Positions 7,908 through 14,732 are shown, numbered from the stretch's first letter. The stretch: DNA of 18,847 bases from an uncultured Neisseriaceae bacterium (GCA_937952895.1 CALFYC010000234.1:1-18847); one strand, 5' to 3'. Translations and numbers: made by a program. The notes: a model not told the origin generated them from the letters alone.

Positions 7908-8231
7908 CTAATTGTTACAAAATATTTCTTTTAAAGTCTTTAAAATTAGCAATGCTGATTCATCTTCTATAGAATAAAAAAGGGTTTGTGCTCTACGTCT
8001 TACTTTGATTAATTTAGCATTTCTAAGTATTGCCAGATGTTGTGAAAATGCTGATAGTCTTAATTGTGATTTTTTAGCTAATTCTCCAGCGCTTAACTCT
8101 CCAAAACTTAAATGGCATAATATTAATAATCTATCCGGATGCGACATTTTTTTTAGTAAATCACATGCTTTAATTGCATTTTCTTTAAACTGGCTTAAAT
8201 CATTCTCATTCATTGCTTGTAAATTCTTCAT
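7908..8231 (-). CDS. ArsR-family redox/persulfide-responsive repressor, YgaV/BigR/SqrR type
   Basis: This 107-residue winged-helix repressor matches the E. coli YgaV pattern (KKMSHPDRLLILCHLS, then GELAKKSQLRLSAFSQHLAILRNAKLI as the helix-turn-helix, residues 45-75). C39 and C105 are 66 residues apart, exactly the spacing of the sensor pair in SqrR (C41/C107) and BigR (C42/C108), where a di- or tetrasulfide bridge forms on exposure to persulfide and releases DNA. Metal-binding CxC motifs of classical ArsR are absent. The first ATG overlaps the upstream AhpD-like gene by 26 nt. The second ATG (8213) would overlap by only 8 nt and is an equally credible start. It probably represses its own operon through the palindrome at 8586-8609. 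Confidence 0.9.
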   Translation of the reverse strand: MKNLQAMNENDLSQFKENAIKACDLLKKMSHPDRLLILCHLSFGELSAGELAKKSQLRLSAFSQHLAILRNAKLIKVRRRAQTLFYSIEDESALLILKTLKEIFCNN

Positions 8232-8556
8232 AAGCTTTTAATGCATCTGCTGCATACATTAATTTAGGTCCTCCACCCATATATGTTGTCATGGCTAATA
8301 ATTCAAGCATTTCTTCCCTGGTTATGCCTAAGCTAACTAGAGCTTTAACATGAAAGCCAATGCATCCATCGCATTGAGATGCAATACCAATTGCCAAAGC
8401 AATCATTTCTTTAGTTTTTTTATTTAAAGCTCCATCTTTTAATGCTGCTTGCGCCATTAATGAAAATCCATTCATAACATCTGGAATTTCTTTACGCATT
8501 TTCGTTAAATAGTTATTTAATTCTTGAGTGATCACTTTATATGATTTACTTGTCAT
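8206..8556 (-). CDS. AhpD-like carboxymuconolactone decarboxylase family protein
   Basis: This 116-residue all-helical protein of the CMD/AhpD fold carries the redox motif CDGC (C64, C67) in SQCDGCIGFHVKALVSLG, with the downstream histidine H71 typical of AhpD-type disulfide reductases. The LLAMTTYMGGGPKLMYAADAL tail is also characteristic. Small proteins of this type are often annotated as peroxidase-related or as gamma-carboxymuconolactone decarboxylase, but the CxxC marks it as redox-active, not a decarboxylase. It is the first gene of the operon, with a strong AGGAG site 6 nt before the ATG. Its end overlaps the ArsR-type gene, so translation is probably coupled. The exact substrate is unknown. 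Confidence 0.9.
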   Translation of the reverse strand: MTSKSYKVITQELNNYLTKMRKEIPDVMNGFSLMAQAALKDGALNKKTKEMIALAIGIASQCDGCIGFHVKALVSLGITREEMLELLAMTTYMGGGPKLMYAADALKAYEEFTSNE

Positions 8557-8585
8557 GATTTTCTCCTAAAGTTAGTATTCTAACG

Positions 8586-8609
8586 TTATTTTAGATTATT
8601 CTAAAATAA
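8586..8609. promoter_or_regulatory. Perfect palindrome overlapping the promoter, probable YgaV/BigR-type operator
   Basis: TTATTTTAGA and TCTAAAATAA are exact inverted repeats of 10 bp with a 4-nt spacer. The palindrome lies between the -35 and -10 boxes and covers the -10 of the promoter that reads into the AhpD-like gene. It suits dimer binding by the ArsR-type repressor encoded two genes' length away. Confidence 0.65.
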
Positions 8610-8617
8610 GCGGTCAA
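8588..8617 (-). promoter_or_regulatory. Promoter of the AhpD-like/ygaV/ygaP operon
   Basis: On the minus strand TTGACC (8612-8617) serves as -35 and TAAAAT (8588-8593) as -10, with 18 nt between. The -10 box lies inside the palindromic operator. Confidence 0.55.
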
Positions 8618-8721
8618 ATTTATTTAATAATTTTCAATTTTGAGAGTAATTGCCAATACTTATTGAAAAGCTTAAATTTTTTAATTTTTAAACATTTTTT
8701 ATAAGATATTTTTACTTTTTT

Positions 8722-8746
8722 ATAACCATGTTAATTTTATGGTTAT
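8722..8746. repeat. Inverted repeat upstream of the cyd operon, site 1
   Basis: ATAACCAT and ATGGTTAT are exact 8-bp arms separated by 9 nt. A second, similar pair begins 76 bp further on. The position, about 180-200 bp before cydP in the divergent intergenic region, suggests binding sites for a regulator of cyd. No exact FNR or ArcA consensus was found. Confidence 0.45.
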
Positions 8747-8797
8747 TGTAATAAACTCAATCATTACTGGCAAATAGTTGACTAATTTGATCAAATA

Positions 8798-8822
8798 ATA
8801 ACCTTAATAAAAATATGGTTAT
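8798..8822. repeat. Inverted repeat upstream of the cyd operon, site 2
   Basis: ATAACC (8798-8803) and GGTTAT (8817-8822, itself within ATGGTTAT) form an inverted pair with a 13-nt spacer. It has the same half-site words and overall 25-bp span as site 1. Confidence 0.4.
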
Positions 8823-8923
8823 TTTGTTGAATTTATGATAAAGTTTAGGATTAAATTAATTAACAATACTCAAAAGTAAAATTAATAGAAAAATAAAACA
8901 AAAGTAGATAATCGGGTTATAAA

Positions 8924-9067
8924 TTGAAGCGTTATTATAGAGAAATTTTATTGCTATTATTGACTAAATCAATTTTATTGTTAGCAATTTGGTATGTTTG
9001 TTTTCGCGAACCAGTTATTTTAACTGATAAAAAAGCGGGAGAACATATTGTGGGATATTCTAATTAA
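8924..9067 (+). CDS. cydP: CydP-like small subunit of cytochrome bd oxidase
   Basis: This is a 47-codon frame directly upstream of cydA. The start is TTG. A stop at 8909-8911 leaves no ATG upstream in frame. The peptide begins KRYYREILLLLLTKSILLLA, continues IWYVCFREPVILTDKKAGEH and ends IVGYSN. A basic N-terminus, one membrane helix (about 7-25) and the IW..CFRE.V exit match the small family named cytochrome oxidase putative small subunit CydP, which is encoded just before cydA in many proteobacteria. It is probably a single-helix accessory of the oxidase. The gap to cydA is 72 nt and holds a hairpin. Confidence 0.72.
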   Translation: MKRYYREILLLLLTKSILLLAIWYVCFREPVILTDKKAGEHIVGYSN

Positions 9068-9070
9068 CAA

Positions 9071-9089
9071 TATAGCTTTATAAGCTATA
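9071..9089 (+). repeat. Stem-loop between cydP and cydA
   Basis: TATAGCTT and AAGCTATA form a perfect 8-bp stem around a TAT loop. The flanking AACAA (9066-9070) and TTGTT (9097-9101) could extend it across a bulge. No T-run follows closely enough for a standard terminator, so an RNA-processing or attenuation role is possible. Confidence 0.45.
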
Positions 9090-9139
9090 AAAAGTATTGT
9101 TTTAGAAGTGAATTTAAAAGTTTAATTTTAAGGTAAATT

Positions 9140-10690
9140 ATGGAATCTTTAGTAGAGTTATCAAGGTTACAATTTGCAATAACTGCAATGTATCATTTTT
9201 TATTTGTGCCACTAACGCTTGGAATGACTTGGATATTGGTAATTATGGAATCAATTTACGTAGTAACGGGCAAAGAGATTTATAAAGATATGACCAAGTT
9301 TTGGGGCAAGTTATTTGGAATAAATTTTGCGATTGGAGTGATGACTGGTTTAACTATGGAGTTTCAATTTGGTACAAATTGGGCTTATTATTCTCATTAC
9401 GTGGGTGATATTTTTGGAGTTCCCCTTGCAATTGAAGGGTTGATGGCTTTTTTTCTAGAGTCGACTTTTGTTGGTATGTTTTTCTTTGCTTGGGATAGAG
9501 TTTCAAAAAAACAACATTTATTATTTACTATATTAGTTGCAATTGGATCAAATTTATCTGCACTTTGGATTTTAGTAGCTAATGGTTGGATGCAAAATCC
9601 AGTTGGAACAGTTTTTAATCCAATTACTATGCGTATGGAGCTAAATAGTTTTTTTGATGTGTTTTTTAATCCGGTTGCTCAAGCCAAATTCTTTCATACG
9701 GTATGTTCTGGATATGTAACCGCATCAATTTTTGTCATGAGTATTTCGGCTTTTTATCTATTAAGACAGCAAGATGTACCATTTGCACGTCGCTCATTTA
9801 AAATTGCTGCTCTTTTTGGACTTTGTTCTACCATCGGTGTAATTATAATGGGTGATAAATCTGGACTTGAAATTTATAGGGTCCAGCAATCAAAGTTGGC
9901 AGCAATTGAGGGAGTATGGGATACAGAATCTGCGCCAGCACCATGGTCACTAATTGCATGGCCAGATCAAAAAACTCATACTGATTTATTTAATATTAAA
10001 ATTCCATATTTAGCTAGTCTAATTTTAACTCATGGTTTACATGGTGATGTTAAAGGTGCTAATCAAATTATTGCTGAAAATAAGGAAAGAATTATTCGTG
10101 GGCAGCAGGTTTTAATTTTATTAGATAAATTTCGAAAAGATCAACATAATTTAATCTTAGCAAAACAAATTGAAGATAATTCATCTGATTTGGGATATGG
10201 TTTACTTTTAAAAAGATATACCAATGATATAGCAAATGCTACATCTGAAATGATTAATGAAGCTGCAAATAGTACCATACCTAATCCTCTACCACTTTAT
10301 TATGTGTTTAGAATAATGATTTTTTTAGGCTTATCTTTTTTCTGCTTATTTGCTTTGGCCACAATTTATTCATATAGTAATAATAATTCTTTTGAAAGTA
10401 AAAGATGGTTATTGAAATGGGCCTTATTATGGTTTCCAACTCCATGGATTGCATGTTTTAGTGGCTGGTTTATAGCAGAATATGGTCGTCAACCCTGGAC
10501 TATTTATGGAATTTTGCCAACCTTTCAGTCAACTTCAAGTCTAAGTAGTGGGGATGTTGCTTTCTCTTTAGCCGGGTTTATCATTATTTATACTTTAATG
10601 GCAATTGTAGAAGTATGGTTAATGGTTAAATACATAAAATGGGGACCTTCAAGTTTAGGTTCTGGTAAATATTACTTTGAAGCGAAATAG
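9140..10690 (+). CDS. cydA: Cytochrome bd ubiquinol oxidase subunit I
   Basis: CydA oxidises quinol and, with CydB, reduces oxygen to water in the cytoplasmic membrane. It carries haems b558, b595 and d. The 516 residues keep E. coli numbering at every key site: H19 (MYHFLFVPLTLG), E99 and E107 (IEGLMAFFLEST), H186 (FFHTVCSGY) and M393 (RIMIFLG). Quinol-site residues K252 and E257 are present in QQSKLAAIEGVW. The Q-loop is of the long type, residues about 240-380. AAGG lies 6 nt before the ATG. It is followed by cydB after 11 nt. No defects are seen. Confidence 0.98.
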   Translation: MESLVELSRLQFAITAMYHFLFVPLTLGMTWILVIMESIYVVTGKEIYKDMTKFWGKLFGINFAIGVMTGLTMEFQFGTNWAYYSHYVGDIFGVPLAIEGLMAFFLESTFVGMFFFAWDRVSKKQHLLFTILVAIGSNLSALWILVANGWMQNPVGTVFNPITMRMELNSFFDVFFNPVAQAKFFHTVCSGYVTASIFVMSISAFYLLRQQDVPFARRSFKIAALFGLCSTIGVIIMGDKSGLEIYRVQQSKLAAIEGVWDTESAPAPWSLIAWPDQKTHTDLFNIKIPYLASLILTHGLHGDVKGANQIIAENKERIIRGQQVLILLDKFRKDQHNLILAKQIEDNSSDLGYGLLLKRYTNDIANATSEMINEAANSTIPNPLPLYYVFRIMIFLGLSFFCLFALATIYSYSNNNSFESKRWLLKWALLWFPTPWIACFSGWFIAEYGRQPWTIYGILPTFQSTSSLSSGDVAFSLAGFIIIYTLMAIVEVWLMVKYIKWGPSSLGSGKYYFEAK

Positions 10691-10701
10691 GGAATTAAAT
10701 C

Positions 10702-11847
10702 ATGGAATATGCAATTTTACGTTTTATTTGGTGGGTTTTAGTTGGGGTTTTATTAATCGGACTTGTAATTATGGATGGTCATGATATGGGGGTTGGCACA
10801 CTTTCTATGTTTGTTGGAAAGAGTGATACAGAAAGAAGAGTTGCAATAAATTCTGTAGCGCCACATTGGGATGGTAATCAAGTTTGGTTTGTAACAGGCG
10901 GGGGGGCTATATTTGCCGCATGGCCTTTGGTTTATGCTACCTCGTTTTCAATGTTATATATTGCAATATTAGCAGTTTTGTGGACTATTTTTTTACGTGC
11001 TCCAGCTTTTGATTATCGCTCTAAAATTGAAAGTGCAAAGTGGCGCTTAATATGGGATTATGTTCTTTTAATTGGTTCATCAGTACCACCTTTATTATTT
11101 GGAGTCGCTTTTGGTAATTTATTACTAGGTATCCCATTTCATTTTGATAATAATATGCGTTTAATTAACGATGCGAATAGCTCCATTTCAGGTTTTCTAC
11201 ACCTAATCTCTCCATTTTCTTTATTGTGTGGAATTTTAGCCTTATCTATGACAAGTGCACATGGTGGAATTTATTTATGTATAAGAACAGAAAAAGAGAT
11301 GCAGGTTCGGGCAAGAAAGGCTGCATTACTATTTTTAGCAATTGAAGTTATAATGTTTGCAATTGGGGGGGTGATGATTAGCCATATTATGGGGTATGTA
11401 GCCACCAATTTAGATCCAAGTGGTCAATCAAATCCACTTGTAAAAACTGTCAATCTTATTTCAGGGGGATGGTTAAATAATTATCGGCTCTATCCATTTT
11501 CTATGTTAATTCCAATATTTGGCTTTGTGGGGTTAATTTGCGCTTTATATTTTACTTTAAAAAATAAATTTGGTTGGAGTTTTGTGGCAAGTGCTTTTGC
11601 TATGGCTAATATTATTTTGACTGCTGGAATATCAATGTTCCCTTTTATACTACCTTCTAGTTCAAATCCATCAAGTAGCTTAACAGTTTGGGATGCAACA
11701 TCATCAGAGCACGCATTGTTCCTGATGCTCATTGTTGCTATTGTTTTTACACCATTGGTTTTAATTTACACGGGTTGGGTTTATCGTATTATGCGCGGTA
11801 AGCTAACTGTTGCGAAAATTAAAGAAAATTCTCATTCAATGTATTAA
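10702..11847 (+). CDS. cydB: Cytochrome bd ubiquinol oxidase subunit II
   Basis: CydB is the membrane partner of CydA and helps form the proton and oxygen paths to haem d. Length is 381 residues (E. coli 379). The N-terminal IMDGHDMGVGTLSMFVG, HWDGNQVWFVTGGGAIFAAWP (residues 55-75) and GVAFGNLLLGIPF are diagnostic. D28 and D57 correspond to E. coli D29 and D58 of the proton channel. The TLTVWDATSSEHALFLM-like stretch and the end NSHSMY also match the family. An AGGG site precedes the ATG. It is translated as part of cydPABX and followed directly by cydX. Confidence 0.98.
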   Translation: MEYAILRFIWWVLVGVLLIGLVIMDGHDMGVGTLSMFVGKSDTERRVAINSVAPHWDGNQVWFVTGGGAIFAAWPLVYATSFSMLYIAILAVLWTIFLRAPAFDYRSKIESAKWRLIWDYVLLIGSSVPPLLFGVAFGNLLLGIPFHFDNNMRLINDANSSISGFLHLISPFSLLCGILALSMTSAHGGIYLCIRTEKEMQVRARKAALLFLAIEVIMFAIGGVMISHIMGYVATNLDPSGQSNPLVKTVNLISGGWLNNYRLYPFSMLIPIFGFVGLICALYFTLKNKFGWSFVASAFAMANIILTAGISMFPFILPSSSNPSSSLTVWDATSSEHALFLMLIVAIVFTPLVLIYTGWVYRIMRGKLTVAKIKENSHSMY

Positions 11848-11861
11848 TAATAAGGAATAAA

Positions 11862-11954
11862 ATGTTAGTATTAGCTTGGATTATTGGGCTTTATTGTACT
11901 ATGAAATTTATAGTTAATAGATTGGTTAAGCAAGAAAAAAATCAGACTGATTAG
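11862..11954 (+). CDS. cydX: CydX-like small subunit of cytochrome bd oxidase
   Basis: A 30-codon frame starts 14 nt after cydB behind an AAGGA site with 6-nt spacing. It reads MLVLAWIIGLYCTMKFIVNR followed by LVKQEKNQTD. CydX proteins are single-helix peptides of 30-40 residues with a conserved Trp in an AWI(L/I)G motif at position 6, which is present here, and a charged tail. CydX stabilises the haems of the oxidase. Its position, size, ribosome binding site and motif all agree. Confidence 0.82.
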   Translation: MLVLAWIIGLYCTMKFIVNRLVKQEKNQTD

Positions 11955-12292
11955 ATGCATAAAGAAAATTATTATACTTTTACATGACCATTTAGGAAAC
12001 TTGTTTACAAGTGTCATAAATATTTTTCCATCTTTATCAGTATTTTTGATTATCAAACCATACATTAATTGTTTATAAAATTTCTTTTAATTAAAGTTAA
12101 TTTTGGGTTTTAGAATGTATTTTAGCAACTATCTTCTTCACGAACTAAAGTCCTATATTTTAAAATTCATTGAAACAATTTTAGAGAATCAAATATCAGA
12201 GAAAACAATGATAAACAATTTTTTCTAATAGAAACTAAAAAGAATTATATAAGCTAAGTTTAGAGTATTTCTAGCCTTCAATGTGCTATAGG
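11955..12292. other. Gene-poor convergent intergenic region
   Basis: No credible gene or clear terminator was found between cydX and the convergent secreted-protein gene. A 64-codon minus-strand frame (11871-12065) overlaps cydX antisense, has no recognisable match and is not called. A 14-bp palindrome (ACTTGT-TT-ACAAGT, 11999-12012) is the only notable structure. Confidence 0.6.
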
Positions 12293-12775
12293 TTATTCTC
12301 TCTCTAGTGAAACATTAGATACGTTTGAGCCTATACATTGAGAGCTTACTAATGAACAAGTTACTACAAAACAGGATGCTCCTAAGTCACTAAAAATAGG
12401 GGCTCCTTGTGAAATTGGAATTACTTGGATGCTACGGACGTGATCCATTTGGGGGATATTAAAATTCAAAATACTATAGACAGATGTTGCATCAGCTTTA
12501 ACAACTGTATTTTCATGAAAAGTTCTACCACCCGTTACTGTTTCGGTTCCTAATATGCTATTGCATGTGTTGTCAGAATAGGATTTTATCTGTGTACTAT
12601 CGGAAGTTCTACTATTGGCTCCTTGAGAAGTTATATTATAAATTGCTGCAACTTGACTATCATCTAATTTATAATTATGATAATCTATCCAAGAAGATAA
12701 ATCTGCCCAGCTACATAAACTAATAAATGATAATATTATATAGAAAAATTTTATTGAAAAATTAACTTTAATCAT
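12293..12775 (-). CDS. Hypothetical secreted protein with signal peptide
   Basis: The family is not recognised. The frame extends up to a TTG at 12796, but an AGAGGA site 4 nt before the ATG at 12775 makes that the likely start, giving 160 residues. The N-terminus MIKVNFSIKFFYIILSFIS, then LCSWADLSS, is a Sec signal peptide with probable cleavage after SWA. The mature part is polar, Ser/Thr/Asn-rich, and has several cysteines (a CNSIL site, then GASCFVVTCSLVSSQC near the end), which suits disulfide bonds in the periplasm or outside the cell. It begins 29 nt after the broken RiPP-like gene on the same strand and may once have been in one operon with it. Confidence 0.6.
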   Translation of the reverse strand: MIKVNFSIKFFYIILSFISLCSWADLSSWIDYHNYKLDDSQVAAIYNITSQGANSRTSDSTQIKSYSDNTCNSILGTETVTGGRTFHENTVVKADATSVYSILNFNIPQMDHVRSIQVIPISQGAPIFSDLGASCFVVTCSLVSSQCIGSNVSNVSLERE

Positions 12776-12804
12776 CTTATCCTCTGATAAAAACAAAATC
12801 TAAC

Positions 12805-12963
12805 TTAAGACAACCAAAGGCCATTATTACTTTCGTCACTTCCAGTTGGGCCTCCAGTTATTTGGAATGAAGCTTCAAGAGGCTTAATTGTGGGTTTAAT
12901 CCATACTAATTTAACATTATCATTAAGATCTAAAACCTAGTCATGAAAAGTTTGATTTTCCAT
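12805..12963 (-). pseudogene. Small RiPP-precursor-like gene with in-frame TAG
   Basis: An ATG at 12963 has a strong AGAGGTGA site 7 nt upstream. It opens a 52-codon reading that is interrupted once, by TAG at codon 9 (after MENQTFHD), and then stays open to a TAA at 12805-12807. The remainder contains VWIKPTIKPLEASFQITGG (20-38) and ends PTGSDESNNGLWLS. The W-x-x-P-x-I-x-x-L spacing followed by T-G-G resembles leaders of lasso-type and related ribosomal peptides, where Y/W-x-x-P is read by the recognition domain and a Thr lies just before cleavage. No maturation enzymes lie in the window. It is either a pseudogene carrying one nonsense mutation or a sequencing error. A double-glycine leader is a weaker alternative. 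Confidence 0.4.
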
Positions 12964-13163
12964 TTAAATCACCTCTTTGAAAGATTTTAAGCTATTATTC
13001 TAACTGAAATAATAACTATTTGTGTTAATTTTAATTAATTTTTTGTTATTTACTTTGATATTAATAATTCTTATTCACAGCAAATCGGTTATCAATTTGT
13101 TTAGATTTTTCAGTTTGGGTGTGATGATGTTAAATTTTTTATTTTATGTATTATTGAAATGAT

Positions 13164-13634
13164 TTAACGAATTACCCCATGAGTGTTTTGTTGAGCAAAC
13201 TCAGAAGTAAAAGCTTCAGGTGCTTCCTCATTAATATTCAATTTTGGAATTCCAATTAACTTAAAACGCTCTTCTAGTCCAGGAGGTGAACTAATAACTA
13301 CAAATTTAAGTGGATCTTTACTAAGGGTTTGAATTTTATGTTTTGAACCTGCTCCAACGAAAGCGATAGAGTGTTTTTCAAATGGATGTTGAATTCCATC
13401 AATAGTTATACATCCCTCTCCATCTAAACATATAAAAATTTCATCATCATTAAGATGTAAGTGTTCTTTTACCTCACCACCATAAGGCAATTCATGTGTA
13501 AATACGGTATGCTTAGTTTTATCAATATTCCAAGGACTAGTTTTTACTGTAATACAATTTCCTTTAACACCAGGTTGCCAAAAAGCTTGACCTTCAGTTT
13601 CAGGAACTACAAGACTTTTAAGTTTTTGAGTCAT
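13164..13634 (-). CDS. Single-domain cupin protein
   Basis: A 156-residue cupin with both metal-binding motifs. Motif 1 is GGEVKEHLHLNDDEIFICLDGEG (52-74) with H58, H60 and E65. Motif 2, around AFVGAGSKHKIQTLS (91-105), gives H99. This is the usual 3-His/1-Glu site for a mononuclear metal, so an isomerase, dioxygenase or sugar/small-molecule-binding role is possible. The family is too broad to name a substrate. A textbook GGAGG site lies 6 nt before the ATG. Its promoter region holds a perfect 10-bp inverted repeat around a TATAAT, so regulated expression is likely. It stands alone between two decayed genes. Confidence 0.85.
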   Translation of the reverse strand: MTQKLKSLVVPETEGQAFWQPGVKGNCITVKTSPWNIDKTKHTVFTHELPYGGEVKEHLHLNDDEIFICLDGEGCITIDGIQHPFEKHSIAFVGAGSKHKIQTLSKDPLKFVVISSPPGLEERFKLIGIPKLNINEEAPEAFTSEFAQQNTHGVIR

Positions 13635-13652
13635 AAGGTGCCTCCTAAAAAT

Positions 13653-13688
13653 TAAACTTAATGATCTATTATATAGGAATTAAGTTTA
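13653..13688. promoter_or_regulatory. Inverted repeat enclosing the cupin-gene -10 box
   Basis: TAAACTTAAT (13653-13662) and ATTAAGTTTA (13679-13688) are exact 10-bp arms around 16 nt that contain a minus-strand TATAAT (13668-13673). A repressor dimer site over the promoter is the simplest reading. A hairpin in the 5' leader is less likely because the -10 is inside it. The -35 box is weak. Confidence 0.5.
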
Positions 13689-13691
13689 TAA

Positions 13692-14258
13692 TTACCAAAT
13701 TTCACATTGTTTTAGTGGTGCCATTTTACATTCTCCATATGGACAATGAAATACTTTTGCAAAATCTATATCATTACTAATTGGGCCAATTACTCTAAAT
13801 TTGGGTGGTGAATGCGGATTATTACTTATATTTTCTCGATAATATTAATCAGTAGCCTTAGCACAAAAAGATTGATTAATAAGGTATGTAACTTTATTTA
13901 AATAATTTCTTTCATTATACCCTAGGCATCAAATTTTTTACCAGAACTATAAAAGTCATTTGGGAGTTAATGTTTCATTAATAGATCTATTCCACCATAA
14001 TTTCGTGATAAGTTTGCTTTAATAGAAAAATATGGTGAGTGAAGGATCCTGGCTATAATCTCAATGCTATTAGTAATTGGGATATGGACTGCATCGATTA
14101 GGTGGGGGTATTTAGCCGATTCATCAGGATCTGTTTTATGACCTATTTTATTCAACTCAAATTGCAGCAGGATCTCAATTTGAATGATAACCATTTGATA
14201 ATAAAATATAGATTTCTGAAACTGAGGGACTACCCCAATTGCTTTTGAAAGACAGAGG
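13692..14258 (-). pseudogene. M13 family (PepO/neprilysin-like) metallopeptidase pseudogene
   Basis: Several frames together read as the C-terminal part of an M13 zinc endopeptidase. In order they are: QFELNKIGHKTDPDE, then HIPITNSIEI and RILHSPYFSIK, then SRNYGGID (family: NAYY.P..N.I..PA.ILQ.PFF, NYGGIG). After a stop comes SSGKKFDA. After further stops and a deletion comes NNPHSPPKFRVIGPISNDID, then FAKVFHCPYGECKMAPLKQC and a final EIW before the stop. That last part is the diagnostic M13 C-terminus (CxxW-like end). The HExxH zinc motif is lost: LLMKH stands where VIGHE should be. The 5' end is gone, and the second MITE interrupts the reading near QKQFELNKIG. It is clearly non-functional. 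Confidence 0.8.
14166..14234. mobile_element. 69-bp MITE, copy 2
   Basis: Same length and orientation as copy 1 with 58 of 69 bases identical. The central block TTTGATAATAAAATATAGAT is unchanged. Its terminal repeats are more worn (10 of 16). The flanks CAAATTGC (14158-14165) and CCAATTGC (14235-14242) are a target duplication matching in seven of eight bases. It sits inside the M13 peptidase pseudogene. Confidence 0.8.
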
Positions 14259-14320
14259 CTTTTATTATATGGTAAAATATATAATATTTAAAAAACTAAT
14301 TAATTTGAAAGCTAAAAATT

Positions 14321-14704
14321 ATGAAAAAATTATTAATAATCTTAATTACAATAGTAAATTGTGTATATGCTGCAAATAATTATTTATATAGAGATAATAC
14401 GGAGAATATTCAATTAGAAGTGCACCAAACATTATCTGGAATATATATATCAGATATTAGTTTTACTAATCAAGAAGATGCTTGTTTTGTTAACTTAAAT
14501 TTCAATAAACAGCAAGTTGCATGTAATACAAATATTGGAGTTAATTTTTGTAATTATGAGATAAATGGTCCAGGCTATAAAATATCTGGATTAATTAGTT
14601 TAGCAAATAGTATCTATCCTACAGCTATTAGTTTAACTGGTACTATTTATCAAAATGGTTGCGCAATAAAAAGATTTCCTAGCACTCAGTTAAACTTATA
14701 TTAA
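14321..14704 (+). CDS. Hypothetical small secreted cysteine-containing protein
   Basis: The family is not recognised. The 127-residue product starts with a clear Sec signal peptide, MKKLLIILITIVNCVYA, with cleavage likely before ANN. The mature chain of about 110 residues has four cysteines (in EDACFVN, QVACNTN, NFCNYE and NGCAIK) and looks beta-rich, so a disulfide-stabilised periplasmic or extracellular protein is likely. The ribosome binding site is weak. An AT-rich stretch just upstream could hold a promoter, but no strong pair of boxes was found. It converges on the hemerythrin gene with 28 nt between the stop codons. Confidence 0.65.
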   Translation: MKKLLIILITIVNCVYAANNYLYRDNTENIQLEVHQTLSGIYISDISFTNQEDACFVNLNFNKQQVACNTNIGVNFCNYEINGPGYKISGLISLANSIYPTAISLTGTIYQNGCAIKRFPSTQLNLY

Positions 14705-14732
14705 TTTTACTCAATTAATTTATATTATAAAA

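Noticed and set aside
8776..8796. TTGAC...TTGATCAA as an FNR box upstream of cyd
   Set aside because: The two half-sites are not at the required 4-nt spacing, so it does not fit TTGAT-N4-ATCAA.
11871..12065. A 64-codon minus-strand open frame after cydX
   Set aside because: It overlaps cydX antisense, has no ribosome binding site of note and no recognisable domain.
13967..14194. A 75-codon minus-strand open frame
   Set aside because: It is a surviving open piece of the M13 peptidase pseudogene plus part of the MITE, not a gene in its own right.
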